Positions 54,983-63,971 of a stretch of 64,000 bases of DNA are shown piece by piece. Position 1 is the first letter of the stretch. Every line of letters begins with the position of its first letter. A program made the position numbers and the translations under genes. The stretch comes from Candidatus Thorarchaeota archaeon (GTDB lineage Archaea > Asgardarchaeota > Thorarchaeia > Thorarchaeales > Thorarchaeaceae). The DNA lies in assembly GCA_029855935.1 (NCBI GenBank), contig JAGSHN010000025.1:147135-211134 (forward strand). The letters are read 5' to 3'. The notes under the pieces were generated by a model, which saw only the letters and a list, made by a program, of their open reading frames with translations, did no database searches and was not told the origin of the DNA.

Positions 54983-56151
54983 GCGTCAGCCCTCCTCATA
55001 ATGTTCACGACACAGGTAGCCCCTGTGCCGCCAAAGTTGTGCATCAGTCCCACATCATGGTTCGGCACTTGGTTTGCTCCCGCCTCGCCAATGAGTTCCC
55101 TGTAGATGACCACAGCCTGCTTCACACCAGTGGCGCCGACCGGATGACCGACTGCCTTCAGTCCGCCCATCGGGTTGATGGGCATATCACCATCCATGGC
55201 TGTGACACCTTCGCGCACGGCCTTTGCACCCTCACCTGGCTTGAAGAAGCCGAGGTCCTCAGTGGCGATTATCTCGGCGATTGTGAAGCAGTCGTGGACC
55301 ACTGCAACGTCAATGTCCTTGGGAGTCAGGCCAGCCATCTCGTAGGCAATCCGGGCGGCTCGGACTGATCCCTCAAATGATGTCAGCTCTGTGCGGTCAC
55401 ACAAGTTCATCGACGCGGAGGCCTGCCCAGTGCCGACTATCCTGATCGGTGTATCGGTGTATTTCTTCGCCTTCTCGCGATTCGTCAACACCACCGCTGC
55501 AGCACCATCGGAGATCGGGGAGCAGTCGAAGAGCTTCAGAGGCCACGCAACATAGCGCGGTGTCATTGCCTTTTCAAGCGTGATCTCCTTTTGGAACTGG
55601 GCAAGCGGATTCTTTGCTGCGTTCTTGTGAGCCTTCACTGCAACGAGCGCCATATCCTCCTCCGTGGTACCGTATTTCTGCATATGCGCTACTGCTGCAA
55701 TGGCAAAGACGCCTGGGAAGGTGAGTCCCATGCTGGACTCGAACTCGTCATCTGCGGCCGCAGCAAGAGCCTCTGTCGCCTTGTTTGTAGAAACCGAGGT
55801 CATCTTCTCGGCCGCAGCAACAAGGACCGTGTCGTACAGCCCTGACTCAATGGCCATAATCCCAGCACGTAGCGCTGTGGCACCGGAAGCGCACGCGGCC
55901 TCGTGGCGTGTTGCTGGCAGACCCCTCAGTCCTGCATAGTCTACGAGGAGTGGAGCCGTGTGTCCCTGATGTACGAGCATCTCCGGAATGAACGTGCCAA
56001 TGAAGGCGGCCTGAATGTCCTCCTTCGCAATACCAGCGTCGACTGTCGCCTTGTCGACCGCCTCGGCAAACATCTCGCGGAGTGTGATTCCTTCGAGCTT
56101 GCCGAACTTTGTCTGCGCACCACTCACAATGTGTGTCTCTCTAAGCGGCAA
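54979..56151 (-). CDS. Thiolase (SCP2-type acetyl-CoA acyltransferase)
   Basis: A thiolase of about 390 aa. The nucleophilic Cys is in HEAACASGATALRAG (near 83-97), His is in GHPVGATG, and HNFGGTGATCVVN is near the end. It has the same order as the thiolase at 11677 but clearly differs in sequence. The frame is open to 56277, but homology begins at about THIVSGAQTKFG. TTG 56151 with ggtggag 6 nt upstream, or GTG 56163, is likely. A TATA-like box (tctttatatct, 56198-56210, minus) supports this. Nearby acyl-CoA dehydrogenase suggests fatty- or amino-acid-derived acyl-CoA use. Confidence 0.92.
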   Translation of the reverse strand: MPLRETHIVSGAQTKFGKLEGITLREMFAEAVDKATVDAGIAKEDIQAAFIGTFIPEMLVHQGHTAPLLVDYAGLRGLPATRHEAACASGATALRAGIMAIESGLYDTVLVAAAEKMTSVSTNKATEALAAAADDEFESSMGLTFPGVFAIAAVAHMQKYGTTEEDMALVAVKAHKNAAKNPLAQFQKEITLEKAMTPRYVAWPLKLFDCSPISDGAAAVVLTNREKAKKYTDTPIRIVGTGQASASMNLCDRTELTSFEGSVRAARIAYEMAGLTPKDIDVAVVHDCFTIAEIIATEDLGFFKPGEGAKAVREGVTAMDGDMPINPMGGLKAVGHPVGATGVKQAVVIYRELIGEAGANQVPNHDVGLMHNFGGTGATCVVNIMRRADA

Positions 56152-56326
56152 CGTGTTCTCCACCTGTCTAGACGGATATGAAACCACGCCAAGATGCGAG
56201 ATATAAAGACAATGGCCTATCCGTTGTGAGCAGAGCCGACAACCCGCCCGCTCAGCACGGAACGAACGATACTGCATGGGTCAGGATCGCGGGTGGTGAC
56301 CTTCAGCGGCTGTATATGGGAGAGCA

Positions 56327-56941
56327 TCAGGACCTCTGCGACCCCTCACCACGATGAGTGGCAATTACGACTATACCCACGAAGAGAAGAGAACCAAAGA
56401 CCGTATACCACTCCGTTATCGGACCCCCAATAGTGAGTGATATAGCGAAACTGGACAGGTCGAACAACAGTCCATAGATGGCGAAGAGCTTGGGGAACGC
56501 GGCGTTGAATAGTAGCGCCAGGCTGATTGTAGCAAGCATGAAGAAGTTGAGGAGAAAGAACGTCGCCGACGCAGCCATATGAGGCGCACCCGTGTCCTCA
56601 GAGTACACGCCAATCATCACGAGAGCGATTGCCGCAAGGACCCCGAGGACTTGACCGAGGAGGAGCAGTGCATCCACAGGACGCCGACCTGTCCACCAAT
56701 ATCTCAGACCAAGAAAGAAGGGGAACAAGGCAACTCCCGTGAGGACGCATCCGATGTTGTAGAAGTAGCCTCCAAATGGGCTGTAGAGCAGATCCCCGAG
56801 ACGGCTGAGGTAGTTCTCGGTCGGCCAGTACGCTCCGGGAAAGAGGGCCCAAGAGGTAAGGGTAAAGCATACATACAGGACTATCGTCAGCAGGCCACCC
56901 ACAATGAGCATCCTGGGTCGCTCAAATATGGAGAGGTCCAT
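56327..56941 (-). CDS. DUF998-like membrane protein
   Basis: A 204-aa protein with six predicted spans. The pattern (LSRLGDLLYSPFGGYFYNIGCVLTGVALFPFFLGL ... HMAASATFFLLNFF) resembles DUF998 family proteins, which have no settled function. ATG 56941 is chosen because the first span follows at once; the 30 residues upstream in frame look non-coding. It is divergent from the acyl-CoA dehydrogenase gene. Confidence 0.75.
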   Translation of the reverse strand: MDLSIFERPRMLIVGGLLTIVLYVCFTLTSWALFPGAYWPTENYLSRLGDLLYSPFGGYFYNIGCVLTGVALFPFFLGLRYWWTGRRPVDALLLLGQVLGVLAAIALVMIGVYSEDTGAPHMAASATFFLLNFFMLATISLALLFNAAFPKLFAIYGLLFDLSSFAISLTIGGPITEWYTVFGSLLFVGIVVIATHRGEGSQRS

Positions 56942-57085
56942 ATGACCACCAGAATGAGAAGGACGAAGCGGCGCCATAAAGCCATATTGCAACTCAAGTG
57001 TTGGCGACGAAGAGAGCCCGAGGTATTGCACAGGTCGTCTGTCGTGGCGTCATATGGTGCCAGCACGCTCTGACCTGTCACTGAG

Positions 57086-57098
57086 AACTGTTTTAAGG
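57086..57098 (+). promoter_or_regulatory. TATA-like element before acyl-CoA dehydrogenase
   Basis: The stretch actgttttaaggt predicts a transcript start near 57118, giving a leader of about 30 nt that contains the ggag ribosome-binding site at 57137-57140. Confidence 0.45.
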
Positions 57099-57148
57099 TG
57101 GGAGAAGTTGCTGGGGGTCCAGTGCTCAACAAGAAGGGAGCGATCAAT

Positions 57149-58351
57149 ATGGACTTCAAACTGTCACAGGAAGAGCAAGAGATCTGGGAACGGGCCAAGG
57201 AATTCACACGAGAGTACATCACTCCCAAGGCTCACAAGCTCGAGAAGAGAGACGAGTTCCCGAAGGACGTAGTCCAGAAGGCCTACGAGGCGGGCCTGAT
57301 GAACCTCCACATCCCGAGGGAGGCCGGAGGCCCGGGACTCTCGCTCCTCGCCGAGACACTGGTCTCAGAGGCCACGGGATACGGTTGTGCAGGAATGGCC
57401 ACCTCGATAATGTGCAACAATCTGGCCTTCGCACCTCTCATCATCGCGGCGACTATTGAGCAGCTCCAAGAGTACATCCAGCCTCTCATAACCGGGAAGG
57501 ACGTGAAGTTCGGAGCATTCTGCCTGACTGAGAGACAGGCCGGGTCGGATGTCAGCGGAATGCAGACGAGAGCAATCCGTGATGGCGATGAGTACGTCAT
57601 CAATGGTACTAAGTGCTGGATAACCAACGGACCAGTGGCGTCTGTCTTCACTGTCTTCGCCTCGACCCAGCCCGAACTCAGGCACAAGGGCATCTCGGTG
57701 TTCATCGTCCCAAAGTCAAAGGGCGTCAAGATTGGGCATATAGAGAACAAGGTCGGGCAGCGCAACTCGGTCCAGAGCGAGGTCATATTCGAGGACGTGC
57801 GGGTCCCCAAGGAGTGCCTTGTGGGCAAGGAGGGAGATGGCTTCAAGATTGCAATGATGACTCTTGACAAGACTAGGGCAGGGATAGCGGCCATCGCCAC
57901 CGGCGTCGCACAGAGGGCAGTCGACGAGGCCGCCAGATTCGCCAATATCCGACACCAGTTTGGTCAGCCAATTGGTAAGTTCCAGGGCATCAGCTTCATG
58001 CTGGCGGATATGGGCGCGAGAGCGTCTGCCGCACGGCTGCTGACAAGGTACGCGGCCTGGCGCGCAGATCAGGGCCTACCCGTATCCAAGGACTCTGCAT
58101 TTGCCAAGGCCTTCGCATCAGATGCTGCGATGAGGAACGCCATCGATGCAGTGCAGATCTTTGGCGGCTACGGCTACATTCAGGAGTACCCCGTGGAGAA
58201 GCTAATGCGTGATGCAAAGCTGCTCCAAATATATGAGGGCACAAACCAGATTCAGAGGATGGTGGCCGGCCGGCAGATCCTCAGGGAGTCAATGAACCTC
58301 GACACGGGATTCCACGTCGAGTACGAGGGTCGGGACGCTCCGCTCATATGA
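57149..58351 (+). CDS. Acyl-CoA dehydrogenase
   Basis: A 400-aa FAD enzyme that makes trans-2-enoyl-CoA and normally hands electrons to an electron-transfer flavoprotein. Family parts are visible: FCLTERQAGSDVSGMQT (about 115-131), WITNGPVASVFTVFA, IGKFQGISFMLADM, IFGGYGYIQEYPVEKLMRD, and the catalytic Glu in IYEGTNQIQ (near the C-terminus). The position of Glu in YEGT is that of short-chain (butyryl-type) enzymes. No etfAB is in the window. ATG 57149 has ggag 8 nt upstream. Confidence 0.95.
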   Translation: MDFKLSQEEQEIWERAKEFTREYITPKAHKLEKRDEFPKDVVQKAYEAGLMNLHIPREAGGPGLSLLAETLVSEATGYGCAGMATSIMCNNLAFAPLIIAATIEQLQEYIQPLITGKDVKFGAFCLTERQAGSDVSGMQTRAIRDGDEYVINGTKCWITNGPVASVFTVFASTQPELRHKGISVFIVPKSKGVKIGHIENKVGQRNSVQSEVIFEDVRVPKECLVGKEGDGFKIAMMTLDKTRAGIAAIATGVAQRAVDEAARFANIRHQFGQPIGKFQGISFMLADMGARASAARLLTRYAAWRADQGLPVSKDSAFAKAFASDAAMRNAIDAVQIFGGYGYIQEYPVEKLMRDAKLLQIYEGTNQIQRMVAGRQILRESMNLDTGFHVEYEGRDAPLI

Positions 58352-58516
58352 TGGACGGTGCAGGTTGGCGCGAGGCCCATATGGGGCCTCTCACTCTCAC
58401 CTATTCTCTGGGACACAGCGCCATCGATGTCTGTAAGATGCCCCACGACTTGACCATCACGTCCCCCAGCAAGTCTTGACAAGTCCGGCCCTCAGGTGCG
58501 TCTGTGAGCGGTCGCC

Positions 58517-58529
58517 AATCACTTAAAAG
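58517..58529 (+). promoter_or_regulatory. TATA-like element before nitroreductase operon
   Basis: The stretch aatcacttaaaag lies about 40 nt before the ATG at 58565 and predicts a leader of about 15 nt. The 58352-58564 spacer shows nothing else. Confidence 0.5.
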
Positions 58530-58564
58530 GGCGTTAGACCTTGCCGGCTCATTAGTGATGGAGC

Positions 58565-59317
58565 ATGGCCAAGTTGGAAGACAATGAGTTCATCCGCTTG
58601 ATAAAGGCCAGACGAGCCATCCGAGACTATGACACCGAGCGAGATGTGCCAGACGAGCTCATCTACAAGATAATAGAGGCGGGAGGCTTTGCTCCCAGTG
58701 CCGAGAACCAGCAACCGTGGCGGATCATAGTAGTCAGGGACAAGGAGATCCAAGAGTTTATCGGCCAGATTGCAGTGGACCGGACAATTCTCCTCTTCGG
58801 GAGAGCCACGCCTCGTCAGGAGCTAGAGCGCAGGCTCGGTTACATAAAGTCCAAGGCCAGTCTGGAGAGGACGATCGAGATACTGATAACGGGGCGGCGT
58901 TTCGAGTACATTAAGGGCAAGCCGGAGACCAACGGCGCACCTGTGCTGCTTGTTCTCGCCGTTGACCAGACACATGTGGGCAACTCCCAGCCGACGCTCC
59001 GTGGCACTGGTGGCGTCTACGGCTGGTCGGCACCGCGACACGCCTACATCGCAGGAGGGATGATGATGCAGAACATGATGCTTGCCGCAGCGTCACTTGG
59101 ACTCGGTACCTGCGTCTCATCCGTGCAGCTCGATCATTTCGATGATGTGAGAGCAATCAGCGAGAAGCTGGGAATACCATTCCCACACTGGCTGCCCATC
59201 CTGTGTCTGACTGTGGGCTATCCCAAGTACGAGAGAACGCTGGGACCACCTCGACAGCCTCCTGAAGAGATTGCATTCCTCAACAGGTGGGGCGAACCAT
59301 TCAGACTCAAGGAGTGA
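58565..59317 (+). CDS. Nitroreductase-family flavoprotein
   Basis: A 250-aa FMN protein of the nitroreductase fold. The phosphate/FMN-binding ARRAIRDYD (about 15-23), FAPSAENQQPWRIIVVRD (about 42-59), and the helix MMMQNMMLAAASLGLGTCVSS are typical. An insertion of about 30 residues in the middle (ERRLGYIKSKASLERTIEILITGRRF) sets it apart from small nitroreductases. The natural substrate may be a quinone, an enone or an acyl-CoA-linked compound. It heads an operon with the unknown gene at 59317 (shared TGATG) and the LeuA/NifV-type synthase. Confidence 0.88.
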   Translation: MAKLEDNEFIRLIKARRAIRDYDTERDVPDELIYKIIEAGGFAPSAENQQPWRIIVVRDKEIQEFIGQIAVDRTILLFGRATPRQELERRLGYIKSKASLERTIEILITGRRFEYIKGKPETNGAPVLLVLAVDQTHVGNSQPTLRGTGGVYGWSAPRHAYIAGGMMMQNMMLAAASLGLGTCVSSVQLDHFDDVRAISEKLGIPFPHWLPILCLTVGYPKYERTLGPPRQPPEEIAFLNRWGEPFRLKE

Positions 59318-59874
59318 TGAACAAGATGGACGAACTGGAGATACTCCGAAAGGGCTTTGTCGCGTTCCTCGATGGACTCTGGTGGGGCCTCAGAGACAAC
59401 GTGGGTGCCCTGTCTATGTACGAGGGATATGCCCGCGGCTTCCGGCAGATGGGCGAAGAGATCGCGGAACAGATGGGTGGTGACGGCCCCGAGGCTGCGG
59501 CTGGAATCGCGGTCAAGATAATGAGAGCCATAGGACTGGATGCTGAGCAGCAGGGCACTGAGGTCGTCGTCAAGTCCTGTCCTGTCTGGAACAGGATTCT
59601 CAATCGCGGACTGGAGTACGCATTTCACGTGGAGAAGATCTGCTGGGGGCCTCTCCTCAACGGAATAGGTGACAAGACAGGCGCGACTGCGATCATCAAG
59701 TCATCCCTCAGGCTAGCGCACGTGGAGCGTTCGAAGGCCGAGTACAAGAAACAGAAGGCGAAGAAGGCATTGGACTCTGGCCTCATCTCCGAGGAGGAAT
59801 ACCAGAAGCAAATAGATATGATGGACAAGAGGCTCAGCAGCATCGTGGACGAAGGACGATACGCCTTCGAATGA
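59317..59874 (+). CDS. Unknown protein with conserved cysteines and a SHOCT-like C-terminus
   Basis: A 185-aa soluble protein that I do not recognise as a named family. The middle part has CPVWNRILNRGLEYAFHVEKICWGPLLNGI (two Cys about 19 residues apart). The end (KKALDSGLISEEEYQKQIDMM) resembles a SHOCT oligomerisation motif. It starts at ATG 59317, overlapping the nitroreductase stop, or at ATG 59326. Co-translation with a flavoprotein hints at a partner or small-ligand-binding protein. Confidence 0.6.
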   Translation: MNKMDELEILRKGFVAFLDGLWWGLRDNVGALSMYEGYARGFRQMGEEIAEQMGGDGPEAAAGIAVKIMRAIGLDAEQQGTEVVVKSCPVWNRILNRGLEYAFHVEKICWGPLLNGIGDKTGATAIIKSSLRLAHVERSKAEYKKQKAKKALDSGLISEEEYQKQIDMMDKRLSSIVDEGRYAFE

Positions 59875-59900
59875 CCACAGGCCACGGATGAGGATGACGC

Positions 59901-61184
59901 ATGACTATGGAGTCCCTTGAGAAGGCAGGCCTTGCCGTCAACTACAACAGGCTGGAGGAGACAAGGCCTGCCAGCCTCCCCCAGAAGGTCTTCATCTGGG
60001 ACGAGACCCTCAGAGACGGAGAACAGACACCCGGCGTTGTTCTATCTATGGATGAGAAGATAGAGATAGCAAAGCTACTTGACGAGGTTGGAGTCTCGGT
60101 CGTCGTGGTGGGCTATCCTGCTGTGAGCAGACACGAGATGGAGATAGTCTCAGGCATAGCCCGCGAGGGACTATCTCACGCAAGGGTTGGGGCACCGGCA
60201 CGGGCAGTCAAGGAAGACATTGACGCCTGTATCAAGGCCGATGTCCAGGAGATACCAATCTTCATTCCGACGACCGATTTCAGACTGAAATACCAGTTGC
60301 GGATGACGAGAGAACAGCTGCTAGACAGACTGGCCGAATGCGTCAGCTATGCAAAGGAACACGGTGTCACCGTGACATATATCGCCGAGGACTCGACCAG
60401 GAGCGACCTCGACTTTCTCTGTCAGGCATATCGTACAGCCATCGATGCCGGTGCCGACCGGATCTGCGTGGCCGACACCGTGGGTTTCGTCCGTCCGCGG
60501 GTGATGACGTACATAATGAGAGGAATCAAAGAGAGGCTGTGGACAGAGAGCCGATACAAGGTCCCGATAGCCGTCCACTGTCACAACGACTTTGGCCTCG
60601 CAACAGCGAACACGTTGGCCGCAATCGAGGAGGGCGCCACTTTCCCGCACGTCTGCGTCAATGGCTATGGTGAGCGTGCTGGCAACGCTGCTCTCGAGGA
60701 GGTCGTGATGGCACTCGAGGAGCTGTACGGTGTCGATACGGGCGTGAGGACGGAGAGTCTGTATCATCTCTGTCAGGTGGTGGAACGGGACTTTATGATT
60801 CCTCTACCTATACACAAGGCAATCTGTGGCGACAACGCCTTCACCCACTCAAGTGGCATTCATTCCCACGGACAACTCTCACACTCTATGACATACGAGC
60901 CAATCAACCCTAGGAGGGTGGGCCGCCGGAGGAGATTCCATCTGGGGAAGTTTGTGGGGAGAAGATTCATCGAACACCTGCTGAAGATGGGGGGCGTGAG
61001 GGCGACACCGGAGCAGGTGAAGGAGATAGCAACGAGAGTAAAGAGCGCTCACGAGAGCATGAAGGAACAGCAGTCAAACAAGGAGGCCTTCGACAGAATA
61101 AAGAGAGAACTCCGCGCTCTTCGGACCGAGGTCTCCGAGCGGGAGTTCTGGTCCATAGTCTTCGACGTCATTGTCAAGGACTAG
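59901..61184 (+). CDS. 2-Isopropylmalate / homocitrate / citramalate synthase family enzyme
   Basis: A 427-aa DRE-TIM barrel enzyme. The motif WDETLRDGEQTPGV (about 33-46) supplies the metal-binding Asp and the catalytic Arg; HCHNDFGLATANTLAAIEEGA and VNGYGERAGNAALEEV follow. The C-terminal helices are present, but the LeuA allosteric dimer domain is absent, so feedback control by leucine is not expected. It condenses acetyl-CoA with a 2-oxoacid; the acceptor cannot be read directly (NifV/AksA-like or isopropylmalate synthase). It follows the unknown gene by 26 nt and overlaps the convergent membrane-protein gene by 11 nt. Confidence 0.9.
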   Translation: MTMESLEKAGLAVNYNRLEETRPASLPQKVFIWDETLRDGEQTPGVVLSMDEKIEIAKLLDEVGVSVVVVGYPAVSRHEMEIVSGIAREGLSHARVGAPARAVKEDIDACIKADVQEIPIFIPTTDFRLKYQLRMTREQLLDRLAECVSYAKEHGVTVTYIAEDSTRSDLDFLCQAYRTAIDAGADRICVADTVGFVRPRVMTYIMRGIKERLWTESRYKVPIAVHCHNDFGLATANTLAAIEEGATFPHVCVNGYGERAGNAALEEVVMALEELYGVDTGVRTESLYHLCQVVERDFMIPLPIHKAICGDNAFTHSSGIHSHGQLSHSMTYEPINPRRVGRRRRFHLGKFVGRRFIEHLLKMGGVRATPEQVKEIATRVKSAHESMKEQQSNKEAFDRIKRELRALRTEVSEREFWSIVFDVIVKD

Positions 61185-61950
61185 CCGAACCCTCGGCAGC
61201 GATTCGCCGTGCGAGACGCCTCCTCAGCAGAGTGCCAAGGTCAAGTATGACAGCGCCGAGAAGGAAGTCGATCCCGAAGACCAGCAGCACATCCGTTGTG
61301 GTGAACCAAGCCGAGTAGAGATAGTGCCATATCAGCTCAAAAGCCATGAACAGCAGTCCAACAAAGAAGCTGATGGCAATGCCAAAACGGAACAGGTCCG
61401 TGGCCACCCCCGCCTTCCGTGTGAGCTCTCCGAGATCGTATTGTCTAGCGGCGTCACCACCGTTGGTATGACTCTTTAGCACGGAGACCCGCACGAAGCG
61501 GCCTCTGGTGAGCTGCTCTCTTACGAAGTCGTCAAGACCAGTTAGGTCGAGAAACTCTATGGGTGTTTCAAGGACCGTCGAGATGACGTATTTGAACGCA
61601 ACACCACCGCTCAGTATCCCGAGTACCACGACGACTATTCCAAGTACCACGAACTGGACGACTGCGTAGACAGAGAGAACCACCGCGACTATGATGAAGA
61701 CACAGACTATCTCAACGATGCCTCCCGCACTCTCAACACCCCCCTCAAAGAGAAAAGAGAGTCTTGAGAGAACGGTCAGGTTGATGAAAGCACGGAAGAC
61801 ACGAGGGTCTTCTGCTGGTCGCAAGTGTCTGTTGAACGACTCCTTGACGTCGTCTCTCTTCCCCCCGTACACAACCACCCGTAGAACGTCCTGACTGAGT
61901 GCGGGGGGTGAATAGTCAGTTGATTCCGCTTGCACTGGCGTGCTACCCAC
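61174..61950 (-). CDS. Membrane protein of unknown function
   Basis: A 258-aa protein with four predicted spans in two pairs (about 80-125 and 185-235), separated by a charged soluble part (FLDLTGLDDFVREQLTRGRFVRVSVLKSHTNGG). No family recognised. A TATA-like box (agattattcaac, 61973-61984, minus) predicts transcription from about the GTG at 61950, which suggests a leaderless message. Confidence 0.65.
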   Translation of the reverse strand: MGSTPVQAESTDYSPPALSQDVLRVVVYGGKRDDVKESFNRHLRPAEDPRVFRAFINLTVLSRLSFLFEGGVESAGGIVEIVCVFIIVAVVLSVYAVVQFVVLGIVVVVLGILSGGVAFKYVISTVLETPIEFLDLTGLDDFVREQLTRGRFVRVSVLKSHTNGGDAARQYDLGELTRKAGVATDLFRFGIAISFFVGLLFMAFELIWHYLYSAWFTTTDVLLVFGIDFLLGAVILDLGTLLRRRLARRIAAEGSASP

Positions 61951-62157
61951 CCATCCAGACGTAGCAGATGATGTTGAATAATCTTACTGTCATTGATGGC
62001 ACTGACCGTGGAGGCTGCGACACCCCATAGGCAGACGACTGGTGAAACACCCACGGACTGATTCGTCGACGCCCAGCCCTGCTCGTCATGCTATGGAGGA
62101 CCTTGACCGAATGTCTTTTTGACCTGTCGTGAGTGCCGGTAGTACGGTGCGTCACTC

Positions 62158-62691
62158 ATGGTAGTCTATGCCCTCGGAGATCTTGTTCCTGACATTGCAG
62201 ACACGGCGTACGTACATCCCCTGGCCTGTGTCATCGGCGACGTGAAGATAGGCGAACGCGTCTTCGTAGCGCCTCAGGCCTCAATAAGAGGCGACAACGG
62301 TCGGATTGAGATCGGCGACGAAACGAACATTCAGGACGGCGTTGTGATTCACTCGGATCCTGCATTTGTGACCCGTATTGGGAGGCGTGTCAACATAGGA
62401 CACAATGCCTCGATTCATAGTTCGTATATCGGTGATGGAGCGGCCATTGGGATGAGCGCCGTACTGATGGTCGGTAGTGTCGTTGCAGAGAACTGCCTGA
62501 TAGCCAACGCGGCACTGCTTCATCCCAAGACAGAGACCGAACCATACAGAGTCTATGCAGGCGTACCCGCTAGACTCCTCAGGGATCTCGGACCGGATGA
62601 CCCGGCAAGAAGGACGATTGAGAAATATGTTGAGACATACGTCCGACTGACCCTAGACTATCCCTCCCGCCTTGTCAAGATACGGGACTAG
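62158..62691 (+). CDS. Gamma-carbonic-anhydrase-like left-handed beta-helix protein
   Basis: A 177-aa hexapeptide-repeat protein of the gamma-CA family. It has the conserved RGDNGRIEIGDETNIQDG stretch and the three expected zinc ligands, H65, H82 and H87 (VIH; IGH; SIH). The spacing of 17 and 5 is as in gamma carbonic anhydrases. The C-terminal helix packs on the prism. Many archaeal members bind metal but lack strong carbonic anhydrase activity, since the proton-shuttle loop is short; here it is also short. ATG 62158 is the start; a weak T-rich element is at about 62110. Confidence 0.88.
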   Translation: MVVYALGDLVPDIADTAYVHPLACVIGDVKIGERVFVAPQASIRGDNGRIEIGDETNIQDGVVIHSDPAFVTRIGRRVNIGHNASIHSSYIGDGAAIGMSAVLMVGSVVAENCLIANAALLHPKTETEPYRVYAGVPARLLRDLGPDDPARRTIEKYVETYVRLTLDYPSRLVKIRD

Positions 62692-62703
62692 CCAGCCCGT
62701 TCG

Positions 62704-63342
62704 TCACCACGAGTCGGTGCCAGCCCGGGCCAGGTCGACCACCTCTGCTCCAAGTCGAGTCAGGTCAGGGTCGTTCCGAAGCCGATGGTTCAGGGCTCGG
62801 TCAAGGACTGAGACAGCGAGCACCGTCAGACGGAGCTCGCCCTGACCCCTCACATTGATGACAGACTTGAGCCAGAGGGATCTGGGTATCGATGAGACAA
62901 GCAACAGCACAGGAGAGAGGAGTATTGTGAGAAATAGCGCAACGAATGAGATCATCAGTAGGAGGTCGCCACTCTCAGCGACGGAAGTCGCGACTACGAA
63001 GTATGCTGATCCCGCGACGAGAGATAGGCCAATGATGGCCTCGGTCACAAGGTTATAGGAAACAGCTGGGCGGACAACGTCCGCTGACGTCTCCGAGTGG
63101 ATGATGATCCGACACCTGTGGAGGCGAAAGACGAGAACAAATACCGCACACAAGAGGACCTCAAGGACGACAGTCAGGCCCCAGTCGAAGCCCTCACGGA
63201 GTGCCCAGAACGCCACGAGTGCTACTGATACGGTGAACGTCACCATCTTGCCCACGGCCCTCTCGGCCATGAGCCGACTCAAAGCCGAGGGCAACTGCTC
63301 AAAGACGAACTCGTCATCCGTGTCGCGACCTGCAGTAACCAT
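62704..63342 (-). CDS. Membrane protein of unknown function
   Basis: A protein of about 212 aa with four predicted spans in two pairs and a cytosolic C-terminal part rich in Arg/Leu (about 165-212). No family recognised. The frame is open to ATG 63444; ATG 63342 is preferred because a TATA-like box (ctgttaaacg, 63402-63411, minus) would put transcription inside the longer version. The other starts remain possible. Confidence 0.6.
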   Translation of the reverse strand: MVTAGRDTDDEFVFEQLPSALSRLMAERAVGKMVTFTVSVALVAFWALREGFDWGLTVVLEVLLCAVFVLVFRLHRCRIIIHSETSADVVRPAVSYNLVTEAIIGLSLVAGSAYFVVATSVAESGDLLLMISFVALFLTILLSPVLLLVSSIPRSLWLKSVINVRGQGELRLTVLAVSVLDRALNHRLRNDPDLTRLGAEVVDLARAGTDSW

Positions 63343-63399
63343 GGCAAGACATAAGCCATCGCGGGCCCTGATATACGCTTCCCACGCATGATGGAGCAC

Positions 63400-63414
63400 C
63401 GCATCGTTTAACAG
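63400..63414. promoter_or_regulatory. Divergent TATA-like element
   Basis: The near-symmetric stretch gcatcgtttaacaga lies between the membrane-protein gene (minus) and the zinc-ribbon gene (plus). It is placed correctly for both. Confidence 0.4.
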
Positions 63415-63448
63415 ACGTGCTCTCATTCCTAGAGCCGGAGGCAACAGG

Positions 63449-63823
63449 TTGCCCGAGTTCGATGTGAGATACTACTGCAACGTCTGCGGGGCTGGTCAAA
63501 CAGAGACAGTCGATATTCCTCCTGCGCCCAAGATGATACAGAGAGAGGTGACCTGCGAGAAGTGCGGTGACAAGACTCATCTCATTCTGACCTCTTGTCC
63601 GAACTGCGGGAGGACGTTCAAGCTCTTTGTCTCAGACCTTGACTTTGTTGGGGAGATACAACAGCTCTCAAACACCTATGTGAGGCTGATCGCGCAGATA
63701 CGGGACAGCCTTGCCGACTTTGTCAAGGAGTTCAGTGTCCCGGTGCCACGACGCTGGTCCGTCAGACTAAGCTGCAGCTGCGGACACGACTACGACGCGG
63801 AGATTCCATTGCGTCAGATCTGA
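63449..63823 (+). CDS. Zinc-ribbon protein of unknown function
   Basis: A 124-aa protein with two or more metal-binding knuckles: CNVCG (10-14), CEKCG (about 35-39), CPNCG (about 50-54) and CSCGH near the C-terminus. A helix (YVRLIAQIRDSLADFVKEF) separates the third and fourth. Four knuckles suggest two zinc sites and a nucleic-acid- or protein-binding role. TTG 63449 is supported by GGAG 8 nt upstream. Confidence 0.65.
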   Translation: MPEFDVRYYCNVCGAGQTETVDIPPAPKMIQREVTCEKCGDKTHLILTSCPNCGRTFKLFVSDLDFVGEIQQLSNTYVRLIAQIRDSLADFVKEFSVPVPRRWSVRLSCSCGHDYDAEIPLRQI

Positions 63824-63901
63824 GGCTTGCGGTCGAATCAGTCAGCCGTGTGTGGAATCCTCGGCCCGTAGACCGGATGAGGGGCCACTTCACGTCAGCC
63901 A

Positions 63902-63919
63902 ATTGATGGAGAATCAATG
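63902..63919 (+). other. Small hairpin in the last spacer
   Basis: ATTGAT and ATCAAT form a 6-bp stem with the loop GGAGA. No T tract follows. The 63824-63971 spacer shows nothing else apart from a weak TATA-like stretch (tatcatatc, about 63942). Confidence 0.2.
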
Positions 63920-63971
63920 GATGGCATCGAGCCGGCACGGTATCATATCAGACAGAGATGAGAGGAGTTGG

